From the NCBI RefSeq assembly GCF_900112445.1, contig NZ_FOYY01000003.1, positions 693,960 through 757,959 on the forward strand: a stretch of DNA of 64,000 nt. Direction: 5' to 3'. Positions 19,681 to 28,591 of the stretch are shown here, piece after piece (the stretch's first letter is position 1; every line of letters begins with the position of its first letter). Source of the stretch: Thiomicrospira sp. ALE5. Lineage in GTDB: Bacteria > Pseudomonadota > Gammaproteobacteria > Thiomicrospirales > Thiomicrospiraceae. The notes beneath the pieces were generated by a model that worked only from the letters and a program-made list of their open reading frames with translations, was not told where the DNA came from and made no database searches. Both the position numbers and the translations under genes were made by a program.

Positions 19681-20346
19681 TTAAGCAGCAAAGCGTTGCT
19701 GGTTTGCGCTAAAAAATGAATAGAGCTTTTCGTTGCATGGCTCCAAATAGATCTGCTCCAAATAATGCAATGACCAGTTCTCTTCGATGTGCTGGTCAAT
19801 CAATTCTTCCAGTTCATCAATCCAGTTTTTACGCTTATTTTTCAAGTAGGCGCAATTAAGGTTTAATAACGCAATCGTGTACTCAGCTTTCTCTCTCTCC
19901 GACTTATTTAAGCGCTTGTTCGGTATAACCCGCCCATCAGAAAGATAAACAAAATAGTCTTGGCAAGCACTATTCAGTGGTGAAATAAAAAGGTTTGGCT
20001 CGAAACGTTCTTGCTTTGCATGACCGGCAAATAGATCAACATCACTAAGTTTCAGATCATCCGAACCTAACGCACTCATCACCAGGTTATGATAATCAAA
20101 AGTTCTTTGCGGATATTGGCTTTTGGGCTCAACATGCTCTATGTGAGATTGAAGCCCAAACTCCGCCGGATCAAGTTCTGAGTAGGCACACAAGCCCTGT
20201 TGTTCTGCTGTGAGTATTTTGAGCAGATCAGCTTTATAGCCAAATGATCCCCAACGGCTGGTTGCATCTTCCCTAGTCGCCGGCGGTGTTTGGTTAGATC
20301 GGTTAAGTTGAAACTCACCTGTACCTTGTTTATTGATAAAGCGCAC
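19681..20346 (-). CDS. ptuB: Septu-type HNH nuclease (PtuB-like, TIGR02646)
   Basis: A 221-residue HNH-fold protein of the type paired with AAA ATPases in Septu and some retron systems. Visible motif residues: Cys53 in CAYSEL, then His68, His71 and Pro74 in HIEHVEPKSQ, and His86-Asn87 in DYHNLVMS. It starts with GTG at 20346, whose G is also the last base of the ptuA stop TAG, with GGTGAGG upstream: strict translational coupling. In characterised Septu systems PtuA and PtuB form a complex and the HNH subunit degrades nucleic acid during phage infection. No reverse transcriptase is nearby, so this is not a retron. Confidence in the family is high; activity is inferred. Confidence 0.88.
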   Translation of the reverse strand: MRFINKQGTGEFQLNRSNQTPPATREDATSRWGSFGYKADLLKILTAEQQGLCAYSELDPAEFGLQSHIEHVEPKSQYPQRTFDYHNLVMSALGSDDLKLSDVDLFAGHAKQERFEPNLFISPLNSACQDYFVYLSDGRVIPNKRLNKSEREKAEYTIALLNLNCAYLKNKRKNWIDELEELIDQHIEENWSLHYLEQIYLEPCNEKLYSFFSANQQRFAA

Positions 20347-21662
20347 TAGTTCGCCTCACCTTTTAAAAATCGATGGCGGCGAATCGACCGCTCGATTTTT
20401 TTCAACTGAGGATGTGCAGCATTCAAAACGCCTTGAAGCAAACTGAACAACTTTTGCGCCTCTTCGGATTCATAATCCCCCTGCTCTACCAACTCTGTCA
20501 ATCTGTTTAAATTCTGTTTTTCGACAACCGGTGGTTGAGGATCGACACCCATGATCGCTTCAAGCACGTCATTACTTGGTTCACCGTAAGAATGTGCTTT
20601 AGGTTCTTCGGCAGTCATTTCACCGTTATGCTCTGACAACACGCGAATTGATTCCTTGGGCACTGTCGAAAGCACTTGTGGACTATGGGTTGTGACAATA
20701 AATTGAATGTTAGGAAATGTTTTGGTCAAAGACTGAATAACCCGCTGCTGCCATTCAGGATGAAGATGCATATCAACTTCATCAATCAAAACGATGCCAT
20801 CGGTTTTTTGTGCCGCCATTTCACCAAAATGCGGATTCAGTTTTGCACAGCGCCACGCCATATCGGCGACCATGGAAACCATCGCTCGCACACCATCACT
20901 GAGTAACGATACCGGCAACGGGCCAAGTTGATCATGAATCATTGCGAGTTCTTCATGTGGGATGCTGTAATGAAAATTGCGCCAGCCTTCTGGTTCAAGA
21001 ACTTGGTTGATGCTTTTTTGAACACATTCAAGCTGATTCTTTAAATTTGAGTCAGGGTATTCGTCCATCCTGCTCTCTTGAATAACAGCAAAAGTCGCCT
21101 TGATCATCCATTCTTGTACTTGCTTGTATGAAGAGGCGGCGCTAAAACAGTCCTCATACCCCATGCTACGGCTTGCTGTTAATACCAGCTTGCGCTTCAT
21201 GTTCTTGTGACTATTCCACAATCTCCCTGACCCATAGTAAGCCAACAGAGGCAACGAAACCGCTTGATTAGAGGTTAAGGATTGCGCTAAGGATTTTGAA
21301 TATTGATTGATTTCAGCGGCGTCGCCGGTTGTGGTTCTGCCTTTGGCGCTACGCAGTTCTCTTAAAATCTGGTGTGACTGGTTAGCAAAATGAACATCCG
21401 CTGAGACAGAAACCGGATAACATTGATCTTTCTCTAGATTTTTGAGCTTAGAAGCGTATCTTGCATCATATCGATCAAAATTACGTGCTTGCCCAAACTC
21501 AAAGCTCGAAAAATACGAGCCTAGCGCTACAGTGGCACCATCTAAAATAGAGGTTTTACCTTGACCATTTTTTGCGACAATCACCGTTAAACGGGGATGA
21601 AAGGTCATGCGCAATTCGCTAAATCGCCGGAAATTACATAATGTTATTTGCTCTAATCTCAT
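20346..21662 (-). CDS. ptuA: Septu-type AAA ATPase (PtuA-like)
   Basis: A 438-residue SMC/ABC-like ATPase. Residues 1-40 hold the RecF-like start (LCNFRRFSEL) and Walker A KNGQGKTSIL with Lys36. LLSDGVRAMVSMVADMAWR resembles an ABC signature region, and Walker B is VLIDEVDMHLHPEWQ with Asp294-Glu295, followed by an H-loop (IVTTHSPQVL). There is no TOPRIM domain, which separates it from OLD-family nucleases such as GajA. The stop codon overlaps the start of the HNH gene by one base. Together they form a Septu-like two-gene module inside a type I restriction operon. Confidence 0.88.
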   Translation of the reverse strand: MRLEQITLCNFRRFSELRMTFHPRLTVIVAKNGQGKTSILDGATVALGSYFSSFEFGQARNFDRYDARYASKLKNLEKDQCYPVSVSADVHFANQSHQILRELRSAKGRTTTGDAAEINQYSKSLAQSLTSNQAVSLPLLAYYGSGRLWNSHKNMKRKLVLTASRSMGYEDCFSAASSYKQVQEWMIKATFAVIQESRMDEYPDSNLKNQLECVQKSINQVLEPEGWRNFHYSIPHEELAMIHDQLGPLPVSLLSDGVRAMVSMVADMAWRCAKLNPHFGEMAAQKTDGIVLIDEVDMHLHPEWQQRVIQSLTKTFPNIQFIVTTHSPQVLSTVPKESIRVLSEHNGEMTAEEPKAHSYGEPSNDVLEAIMGVDPQPPVVEKQNLNRLTELVEQGDYESEEAQKLFSLLQGVLNAAHPQLKKIERSIRRHRFLKGEAN

Positions 21663-21727
21663 ACATTTTCTGCTAAATTAATGGATCTTCATAAAAATTA
21701 ATTCGCTTATTACCAAGCTCAAAATAT

Positions 21728-22162
21728 TCACTGGTTATATACTCCCAGGAAAGCTATTGCTGAGTAGATTAACAACCCAAACCCAAATACAAAAGACCCT
21801 AACGCAATAAAGCCTAACATCCAAATTGCTCGATCCCAAGGGGTGTGGTTTTCTACTCTTCCTTGAAACTCTCCATCAAGAAGTAATCTCCAACGCTCGC
21901 CAAACCTGTAATCTCTAGCAATTACCAAAAACAGCATAATTATCAAACTTAAAATAGTCATGGATAACAACCCCCATGAAAATTGCAAGTAAGGTACAAA
22001 GTTTATTAAAAACTGGGGCTTACTATTCAGAAAAATCCCTATCGAAATCGATAAAGCTCCGCCTGATAAAACTAACATTGCTTTTGTTAATGACTCTGTT
22101 CTAGCTCTCACGTCCTGCTGATGTTTATTAAATTCTTCTAAGCTCATACTTGAAATACCCAA
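21728..22162 (-). CDS. Small four-helix membrane protein in defence operon
   Basis: A 144-residue protein. A short soluble N-terminus (about 1-27) precedes four hydrophobic segments: about 30-46 (VLSGGALSISIGIFL), 57-80 (FSWGLLSMTILSLIIMLFLVI), 111-123 and 125-141. A charged loop (RDYRFGERWRLLLDGEFQGR) lies between the second and third. I do not recognise the family. It starts two bases after the DUF4268 nuclease gene and is followed 65 bp later by ptuA, all on the minus strand. Small membrane proteins beside nucleotide-dependent ATPases in defence operons are often membrane-damaging effectors or anchors; that role here is inference only. Confidence 0.7.
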   Translation of the reverse strand: MGISSMSLEEFNKHQQDVRARTESLTKAMLVLSGGALSISIGIFLNSKPQFLINFVPYLQFSWGLLSMTILSLIIMLFLVIARDYRFGERWRLLLDGEFQGRVENHTPWDRAIWMLGFIALGSFVFGFGLLIYSAIAFLGVYNQ

Positions 22163-22164
22163 AA

Positions 22165-23322
22165 TTAATTAAAACCTTGCCTTTTCAGCGCCTCGGCGGC
22201 TTTGAGTAATGGCTGTTTCAAGGCTTTTTCAAAACGTATCATTTGCGCCAATTGCCATTGAATGTGATCATGCCATTTATCTCGGTTATAGCCATCTGCT
22301 TGACAGGCAAACTGGATACGTGACATTTTCTTGTCGTCTAAACGCATCCAATGAAGCGGTTCACCGAATGTCGTCTCAATTACACCTTTCATTTGGTAAA
22401 GGAAATCGAATATGAACTTATTTTCTTCAACTACGTTTCTTCCAATTTTTAGCTCTACACGTAACTCTTTTTGTAAAAAGATTAAATTATAAGGGCAGCC
22501 GGTTACGCCAGAACCAGCGGACAGCCAATGGTCTTTGCTGGGGCTGATATTGTTGTAAAGTACACATGGACTCGCCTGAAATACCTCCAATGCTTGCTCC
22601 CAATAAGCGCGGCGAAGCTTCTCGGCATTTTTCAACACCACCTCGGTAGTCTTTTCTTCGGCTTCTTTGGCGCTAATACCAATCATCAACTCCTGCGCTT
22701 CAGGGGTGGGGATAATCTGATCCATACTAATAAACAATTGATCATTAAACGCATAAGGCGTGACTTTAAAGCACTGAATCTGGATACCCTGCCCTAGCAA
22801 CCAAATCGCGGTACTGGTTACTTCTTTACGGAAATTCGCCGCTACCAACAACACACGCTGGCTATTGCCCAAATTCAGTTTTACCTCATCTAAATCCGGG
22901 GCTTCTAAAAACTCACAAATCCGTTGCGCAGCGGTAGGCTGTTTTTGATCAGCATTAGAAGGCGTGTGTTCATAGCGCTGCAAATACTGCTGATAAATCT
23001 CAACGATTTGCGCCTTGGTCAAACTAGCGCAATAGGAGGCATATTTCAATGCCTGCCAAACCACATCACGGCCACTGTCATCGAGTTTATTTTCGATAAT
23101 GACCAGATTACCCTCTTTATCCAACGCCAGCAGATCAAGGCGTTCCTTGGTATCATCAAAGCCATCAAATTCTTTTTGAATAATCAGCAGCTCTTCGCCT
23201 AGCGCGTTTGGCTGATGCGCCAACCACTCTTGCAGATGCTTACGCTCGGTAAATCCCAGCTCACTAAAAGTTTTCGTTTTAACCGGCTGGATACGATTGG
23301 CTTGTGAATCGATTGTAAACAT
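22165..23322 (-). CDS. DUF4268 PD-(D/E)XK nuclease-like protein
   Basis: A 385-residue protein. The N-terminal half has a restriction-endonuclease-like core: Asp63 in ERLDLLALDKEG, then Glu77 and Lys79 in LVIIENKL, followed by a helix with WQALKYASYC, as in NucS-like folds. The C-terminal half (about 225-380: LRRAYWEQALEVF, RVELKIG, WMRLDDKKMSRI, WHDHIQWQLAQMIRFE) matches DUF4268. Such proteins are common in defence islands and are presumed DNA nucleases. It sits 31 bp downstream of the HNH gene and two bases upstream of the small membrane protein gene. The substrate is unknown. Confidence 0.82.
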   Translation of the reverse strand: MFTIDSQANRIQPVKTKTFSELGFTERKHLQEWLAHQPNALGEELLIIQKEFDGFDDTKERLDLLALDKEGNLVIIENKLDDSGRDVVWQALKYASYCASLTKAQIVEIYQQYLQRYEHTPSNADQKQPTAAQRICEFLEAPDLDEVKLNLGNSQRVLLVAANFRKEVTSTAIWLLGQGIQIQCFKVTPYAFNDQLFISMDQIIPTPEAQELMIGISAKEAEEKTTEVVLKNAEKLRRAYWEQALEVFQASPCVLYNNISPSKDHWLSAGSGVTGCPYNLIFLQKELRVELKIGRNVVEENKFIFDFLYQMKGVIETTFGEPLHWMRLDDKKMSRIQFACQADGYNRDKWHDHIQWQLAQMIRFEKALKQPLLKAAEALKRQGFN

Positions 23323-23353
23323 TGTCTTCCCTGGTATCTTATTAACCCATCAA

Positions 23354-24217
23354 TCAGCTAACATATTTTAAATTTCGTTCAGACACATTTGTCTTCATGT
23401 GTTCTGACAAGCTAAGATCGAGTATCTTCCCATGATAAGGGGCATACTCTGTACTCATCAATTCTTCAGTCAATTTGACAACAAGCTCATCCATCTGAAC
23501 TTCAACCCTTACCAAGCCTAAATCAAAAAGCGTATGAACATCAGATCGCATTAAAAGGGCATTGTCCTGCCGTGTATCTTTAACATCCGCATAAGGCATG
23601 ATGTGTGCCGCTTCCAAGATAGCAACTATCTTTGAACCTGTCACAACACAAGTTGAATTGAACTTTTCCAAGGCTACACTCCTGAACAATCCCTGTCCTT
23701 GGCGCGCTTCAATTAAGCGCAAGGTTATGTCATCAGTTGGAAGAGGTAACACTGAGTCACTGTCAGTTGTTGAAGGTAGATCACTGCATGCATACACCTC
23801 ATTCAAAACACGTTCAAAAAAGGCCATAGTGCTAGCACCTTCAAAAGAAATTGGATAACCGTATCCGATCTCTTCCTTCCCTTTGTTCAAACGCTTTGGG
23901 AATTCTTTTAAACTTGCGTTATGCTTCCAATCCTTATCACCAAGGACTTTAGTCCAAGAAGGTAATCCACGCTGACCTGAAAGTTTATTGAGCCTTTCTT
24001 TAAGGTTTGGGTGAAATACAGCCAAAAGCTTCATTTTCGAATCTGAGTCATTTTTAACAATATAAAAATGAGCAGCATTACCCTTCGAAAACTTAAGCGT
24101 CTTATCACTTTCAGCCCATTCACCTGTGCTTCGTTTCCTAGTCGTCTTGACGTCTCGTAAAAATCCAAATTTATTAGCAATATTTTCAATTGCTTTGTAT
24201 GTGGCTTCCTTGCTCAT
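23354..24217 (-). CDS. HNH endonuclease, restriction-enzyme type
   Basis: A 287-residue protein. The C-terminal domain (about 180-260) carries an HNH_2-type signature: FNSTCVVTGSKI, then AAHIMPYADVKD with His205, then RQDNALLMRSDVHTLFD. This arrangement is typical of stand-alone restriction endonucleases and modification-dependent nucleases with an N-terminal recognition domain. The N-terminal region (about 1-150, lysine-rich, KFSKGNAAHFYIVKND) is not recognised and could be that sensor. It follows hsdS by 34 bp in the same direction, so it is probably transcribed with the methylase genes. Confidence 0.82.
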   Translation of the reverse strand: MSKEATYKAIENIANKFGFLRDVKTTRKRSTGEWAESDKTLKFSKGNAAHFYIVKNDSDSKMKLLAVFHPNLKERLNKLSGQRGLPSWTKVLGDKDWKHNASLKEFPKRLNKGKEEIGYGYPISFEGASTMAFFERVLNEVYACSDLPSTTDSDSVLPLPTDDITLRLIEARQGQGLFRSVALEKFNSTCVVTGSKIVAILEAAHIMPYADVKDTRQDNALLMRSDVHTLFDLGLVRVEVQMDELVVKLTEELMSTEYAPYHGKILDLSLSEHMKTNVSERNLKYVS

Positions 24218-24251
24218 GCTTCACCTTTTAATAATCTACTCAAATCCGGCA

Positions 24252-25550
24252 CTACACCAACCCTTCACGGGTGATTTTGATTTTGCCGGTGACGGCGCTG
24301 TTGATTAGTGTGGTTTTGTATTCTTTGAGTTTGTCGATTTGCTGCTGTTGCAAGGCAATGGCTTGATCGATTTTTTGGGATTTGGTTTGTATGAATTCGA
24401 CGATATCTTTTTGCTCCTCGATGGGAGGTACAACTATTTTCATGTGCTTAAAGTCATTAAAGCTAAGGTTCTGTCTAAGGCCAGAGCCAAACTTATAAAT
24501 TACTTTTGTAATGTCTAAGGCGTGAAGATAGCTATAAATATAGTCAGCAACTTCTGTTTTGACTCTTAGGTTTAAGTAAGCACTCGTGATAATTCCATAA
24601 AACTTTGATATTCCAGTTCTAAGACTTGTTTTATCATTTTGCAAATCAGTACACCTAACAATGATATCTCCAGGTTGGACTAATTGATATGTTTCAAACG
24701 ATTCAGGAACCAGACCAACTAATTTTTCCTTTGGTTTAAGGATGATATTTCCATAGCTTAATGAAAGGACACTATCGTCAACCATTCCTTTGTTGATTCT
24801 CTTAGACTCTGAAAAAATCATAAAACCTGGCTGCAAACTCCAATGCGCGGGGATTTGGCCGATCCAGTCGATGCCGCTGTCTTTCATCGGCACATTGGGG
24901 TTGAGGCCTTGGGTGACGGCGTTTTGGATCAGGATTTGTTTGCGCTCTTTGAGCAGGGCGATTTGCTTTTCCTTAATCGCCACCGCTTGATCAATTTGCG
25001 CGGTTTTTTGGTCAAGGAAGTTGGCGATTCGCTCCTGCTCGTTTAAAGATGGCAGAAATATTGGTACATTTTTGACGTGAGGCCAATATAAGTTTCTCTG
25101 AATAGTACCTACACCTTTTGAGCAAACAAGATAGTGAGCAACCATGGATTGATCACGGAATAAATAATTTGCATACTCTAGTCTGATGTCACTTGCTAAT
25201 GACAGAACAATATATGCAGGACTTACTATTCCTCTATATTTTGAGACACCTACAGATCCTCGCCATGCCTGCTGATTATTCAACACAAAGTCCCCTGCTT
25301 CAACAAGCTGATATTTGGTTAAATCCAAGCTGGTTACGTTAGTTCTTTTCGCTTCAACTTCATCAAACTTGATTACACCTTTATCCAAATATACGGATAA
25401 CAAGTCTTCACCAGTATGATTAATTTCTGATTTTAATGACGCTTTAGCTTTTAGTGGAAAAGAAAACCAATCAGACGGAACTTCCCCCAACCATTCAACC
25501 CCCGAATCTTTATAACGCTCATATTTTGGATAGTGGGTTAATTGCATCAT
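24252..25550 (-). CDS. hsdS: Type I restriction-modification specificity subunit (HsdS)
   Basis: Two target-recognition domains, each opening with the classic phrase: YKDSGVEWLGEVPSDW near the N-terminus and MKDSGIDWIGQIPAHW near the middle, each followed by a conserved long helix (ANFLDQKTAQIDQAV; FIQTKSQKIDQAI). It dictates the bipartite DNA sequence recognised by the HsdM/HsdR complex. The open frame extends to 25640, but the chosen start is ATG at 25550, with AGGGG upstream and the family's usual N-terminus; the longer form overlaps hsdM with low-quality sequence. With this start hsdS begins 43 bp after the hsdM stop. Confidence 0.93.
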   Translation of the reverse strand: MMQLTHYPKYERYKDSGVEWLGEVPSDWFSFPLKAKASLKSEINHTGEDLLSVYLDKGVIKFDEVEAKRTNVTSLDLTKYQLVEAGDFVLNNQQAWRGSVGVSKYRGIVSPAYIVLSLASDIRLEYANYLFRDQSMVAHYLVCSKGVGTIQRNLYWPHVKNVPIFLPSLNEQERIANFLDQKTAQIDQAVAIKEKQIALLKERKQILIQNAVTQGLNPNVPMKDSGIDWIGQIPAHWSLQPGFMIFSESKRINKGMVDDSVLSLSYGNIILKPKEKLVGLVPESFETYQLVQPGDIIVRCTDLQNDKTSLRTGISKFYGIITSAYLNLRVKTEVADYIYSYLHALDITKVIYKFGSGLRQNLSFNDFKHMKIVVPPIEEQKDIVEFIQTKSQKIDQAIALQQQQIDKLKEYKTTLINSAVTGKIKITREGLV

Positions 25551-25593
25551 TGCCAAACCCCTTCGTGTACTTGGTGCGCTTCGTGGTTCATTT

Positions 25594-27978
25594 TCAAACC
25601 CCCTGCACTTTCTGAACCGACACGCCCAAAATCTCGGCAATCAGGCCTTCGGCTTGTTGTTCCAGCTCAATCATTTCTTGCGCAACCTCGTCTAAGCTTC
25701 GCAGCGGTTTGTGTTGGTAGAAGTATTTGTTAAAGCTGATTTCATAGCCGATTTTGACTGAATCAAGGTTTAACCAGGCCTCATCCACATGGGGTTTGAC
25801 TTCCGCTAAAAAGTAGTCGTGAATAGACTGACTGAGCGGAATCGATTCGCTGTCGCGTAAATCCGAGCTGCTTTCATAGCTGATAAATTCGCCTTTTTTT
25901 CCAGTCGGGTAATAACCGTAATCCGGCAAGTCGGCTTCAGCGCAACCCAATCGCGCCAGTAAAGATTGCAGCTTGTCACCGCTGAGTTTTTCGACCTTTT
26001 TAACCACCTTCGCCGCTGCTTCGTTGTACCAACTGACGGCATTGAGAATGGCTTTTTTCTCAGGGGCGCTGAGTTTGATTTTTTCGGCTTTGATAACGTT
26101 ATCGACTTGCTGGCTAAAGGCGTTAAAGTCGTCGGTTTGTTCAGTGCCGATTTTGTCCATGAGCGTTTCTGCGGTTTGCAATAAATCACGTTGCTTTAAC
26201 CAGGCCTGGTGGTTAAACAGGTTTTTGCGTTGTTTGCTATTGAGTTCGATTTGTTGGTCTTCAAGTGCTTTTATGATCTCGTCGGCCTTGTCGGTTAAAA
26301 AGTCGGCTTGATACACCGCATCGCCATAGCTGGCATAGACCGATTGCATCGGTTCGAGCAGGCTTTTGTCAAAGCGTAAATCGGCCAGGCGTTCGGCGCT
26401 GAACTGGGCACTGCGACGATCCGGGCGTTCAATGGTGACTTTGTAATAACCAAAATCGGCGTTATTAAACACTTTGCTCGCCAGCCCAATCGGGTCGTTA
26501 TTGGCGTCTTTTTGGCGTTCGATTGAGGCGCAATCGAGATAGGTTTGCACAATCTGCTGAATATGCTCTGGCGCAAACTCGCAGTTTTTATTGCCTAGGT
26601 TTTTGCGCAGTTTGCGATACAGCAAGCTGGCATCAATGAGCTGCACCTTGCCTTTGCGGTTAGCAGGCTTGTTGTTATTGAGTAGCCAAATATAGGTGGT
26701 AATGCCGGTGTTGTAAAACAGGTTGTTCGGCAGTTGCACGATGGCGTCCAGCATATCGTTTTCGATTAGGTAACGGCGGATATTGCTCTCTCCGCTGCCG
26801 GCATCGCCAGTGAATAAGCTGGAGCCATTGTGAACCGATGCAATACGTGAACCCAGCGCACTGTTGGCCGGGTTTTTCATTTTGCTGACCATTTCCATCA
26901 GGAACAGCAGTTGGCCGTCGCTGGAACGCGGTGTGGCATCCACCTCTTCAACTTCACCCCAATAATTGGCAAGTTGAACTTTAAAACGTGAATCAACCAC
27001 ATCCTTGCCGTCTTTAATCGATTTTTGATCGGATGCCCAGCTTTTGCCGTAGGGCGGGTTGGAGAGCATAAAGTCAAACTTGTTACCGGCAAATTCATCG
27101 GTGGACAGCGTTGAGCCGACTTTAATGTTTTCAGGGTTGTTGCCCTTGATCATCATGTCGGATTTACAAATCGCGTAGGTTTCGTCGTTGATCTCTTTGC
27201 CGTAGAGGTAAATATCGCGGTTGGCGTTGGGATAACGTTCTTCGATAAAATTCTGCGCTTCGGTCAACATCCCGCCACTTCCGCACGCCGGATCATACAC
27301 GGTCAGGGTAAGCGGTAAGTTGTGTTGAATCGGGTCAAACACCAAATGCGTCATCAACTCGATCACTTCACGCGGGGTAAAGTGTTCTCCGGCTTCTTCG
27401 TTGTTTTCTTCGTTAAATTTTCGAATCAGTTCTTCAAACACATAGCCCATGCCTAAGTTGGTTAAAGCGGGCAACTTACTGCCATCTGGCGCTTCACTAT
27501 CATTCGGCGTTAGGTTGATGTAAGGTGAGACAAACTTTTCCAGCACGTCTAGCAAGACATCTTTGCTGGCCATGTGGCGTACTTGGGATTTAAGCTTGAA
27601 GCGCTCAACAATTTCTTTCACGTTGTCGCTAAACCCGGCCAAATACTCTTCAAAGTTGGCCAGTAGAATCTGTTGGTTGTTGGTTGCCGTGCTGAACAGG
27701 CTTTTCAGTGTCCACTTGGAGGTGTTGTAAAACACATAGCCCGATGCTTCGCGTAATGGCGCATCGTCCAACTCCACTGCATCCATTTCCTCTTTTTGGA
27801 ATTTAACCTCGTCTAACACCGCGCCCTTGGTCGGTTCGAGCAAGGTATCCAAGCGGCGCAACACTACCATTGGCAAGATCACATCGCGGTATTTGCCGCG
27901 TACATAGACATCGCGCAAGCAATCGTCGGCAATACTCCAGATAAACGAAACGAGCTTGTTGTGAACACTGTGATCCAT
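25594..27978 (-). CDS. hsdM: Type I restriction-modification N6-adenine methyltransferase (HsdM)
   Basis: With the start at 27978 (AAAGGG upstream, six bases away) the protein begins MDHSVHNKLVSFIW, typical for HsdM, and has 794 residues; the open frame continues to 28089 without support. The SAM-binding motif is DPACGSGGM (Asp229 in this numbering) and the catalytic motif is NPPYG (Asn307). The N-terminal HsdM helical domain precedes these, and a long C-terminal helical extension (about 500-794) makes it longer than the classical 500-residue form. It methylates adenine in the host recognition site. It is the first gene of the eight-gene minus-strand defence operon. Confidence 0.95.
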   Translation of the reverse strand: MDHSVHNKLVSFIWSIADDCLRDVYVRGKYRDVILPMVVLRRLDTLLEPTKGAVLDEVKFQKEEMDAVELDDAPLREASGYVFYNTSKWTLKSLFSTATNNQQILLANFEEYLAGFSDNVKEIVERFKLKSQVRHMASKDVLLDVLEKFVSPYINLTPNDSEAPDGSKLPALTNLGMGYVFEELIRKFNEENNEEAGEHFTPREVIELMTHLVFDPIQHNLPLTLTVYDPACGSGGMLTEAQNFIEERYPNANRDIYLYGKEINDETYAICKSDMMIKGNNPENIKVGSTLSTDEFAGNKFDFMLSNPPYGKSWASDQKSIKDGKDVVDSRFKVQLANYWGEVEEVDATPRSSDGQLLFLMEMVSKMKNPANSALGSRIASVHNGSSLFTGDAGSGESNIRRYLIENDMLDAIVQLPNNLFYNTGITTYIWLLNNNKPANRKGKVQLIDASLLYRKLRKNLGNKNCEFAPEHIQQIVQTYLDCASIERQKDANNDPIGLASKVFNNADFGYYKVTIERPDRRSAQFSAERLADLRFDKSLLEPMQSVYASYGDAVYQADFLTDKADEIIKALEDQQIELNSKQRKNLFNHQAWLKQRDLLQTAETLMDKIGTEQTDDFNAFSQQVDNVIKAEKIKLSAPEKKAILNAVSWYNEAAAKVVKKVEKLSGDKLQSLLARLGCAEADLPDYGYYPTGKKGEFISYESSSDLRDSESIPLSQSIHDYFLAEVKPHVDEAWLNLDSVKIGYEISFNKYFYQHKPLRSLDEVAQEMIELEQQAEGLIAEILGVSVQKVQGV

Positions 27979-28591
27979 TGATAACCCTTTAATTTGTTTT
28001 TTAAGTTTTCTATCACGCATTATAGCGGTAATAATTACACTCTTTTTAAAATCCCTCCCTTGAAACAGTGCCAAGCAATTGCTCAGCACTCATTGAAACA
28101 ACCGGTTTTCTGACCCTTATCCTGCCCTCCTAAATAATTTCTCATTAATCGAGTCTTGATTTCACTGATCCTGCCCTACCCAATTCAGTGTTTTTAACGT
28201 GATGCTTATACCGAAGCAAGTTGAGCCAAAATCTCTCATTTTCAGCTCTGCCTACTCGACCCTAAAAAGCGACTTCCTTCTATCGCCTAGTTAAAACTTA
28301 CTTTCGATTATGCCGCCAAAAATATTCAAATCAAGCCTGTTTTGATGCCTGAAATCAAAAGACACACGATGGCACAAAAAATAATTTTCATTAATAAAAC
28401 TAATCGAAGATTATAAAAAAGATCTATAGCTAATTTTTGAAACACCTTGGGAAAACCTGAATCAAAAAGGGTAACAATGAGACATAAACCCTTTATTTTT
28501 CATAAACTTAACACAGTACAAACACTGGTAAGATTGATGCTGCAACCAATCTAGGTGCTACTTTTTAATTTAATTTATTTGGAGGTCAATC
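27979..28591. promoter_or_regulatory. Divergent AT-rich region between hsdM and the plus-strand ATPase pair
   Basis: About 610 bp with no convincing gene. It must hold the hsdM promoter (minus) and the promoter of the 566-aa gene (plus). One structure stands out: AAAGGGT (28466-28472) pairs with ACCCTTT (28488-28494) and is followed by ATTTTT, a weak terminator or attenuator ahead of the plus-strand gene. GGAGG lies just upstream of the start at 28592. No further element is supported. Confidence 0.4.

Noticed and set aside
19681-21662. Retron of the Ec78 type
   Set aside because: PtuA/PtuB-like proteins occur in such retrons, but there is no reverse transcriptase gene nor an msr/msd-like structure around them, so the simpler Septu assignment is kept.
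20346-21662. Gabija/OLD-family nuclease
   Set aside because: No TOPRIM domain is visible after the ATPase domain and the partner is an HNH protein, not a UvrD-like helicase.
25551-25640. N-terminal extension of HsdS
   Set aside because: The added 30 residues (arginine, cysteine and proline-rich) overlap hsdM and precede a well-placed ribosome binding site and the family's usual start.
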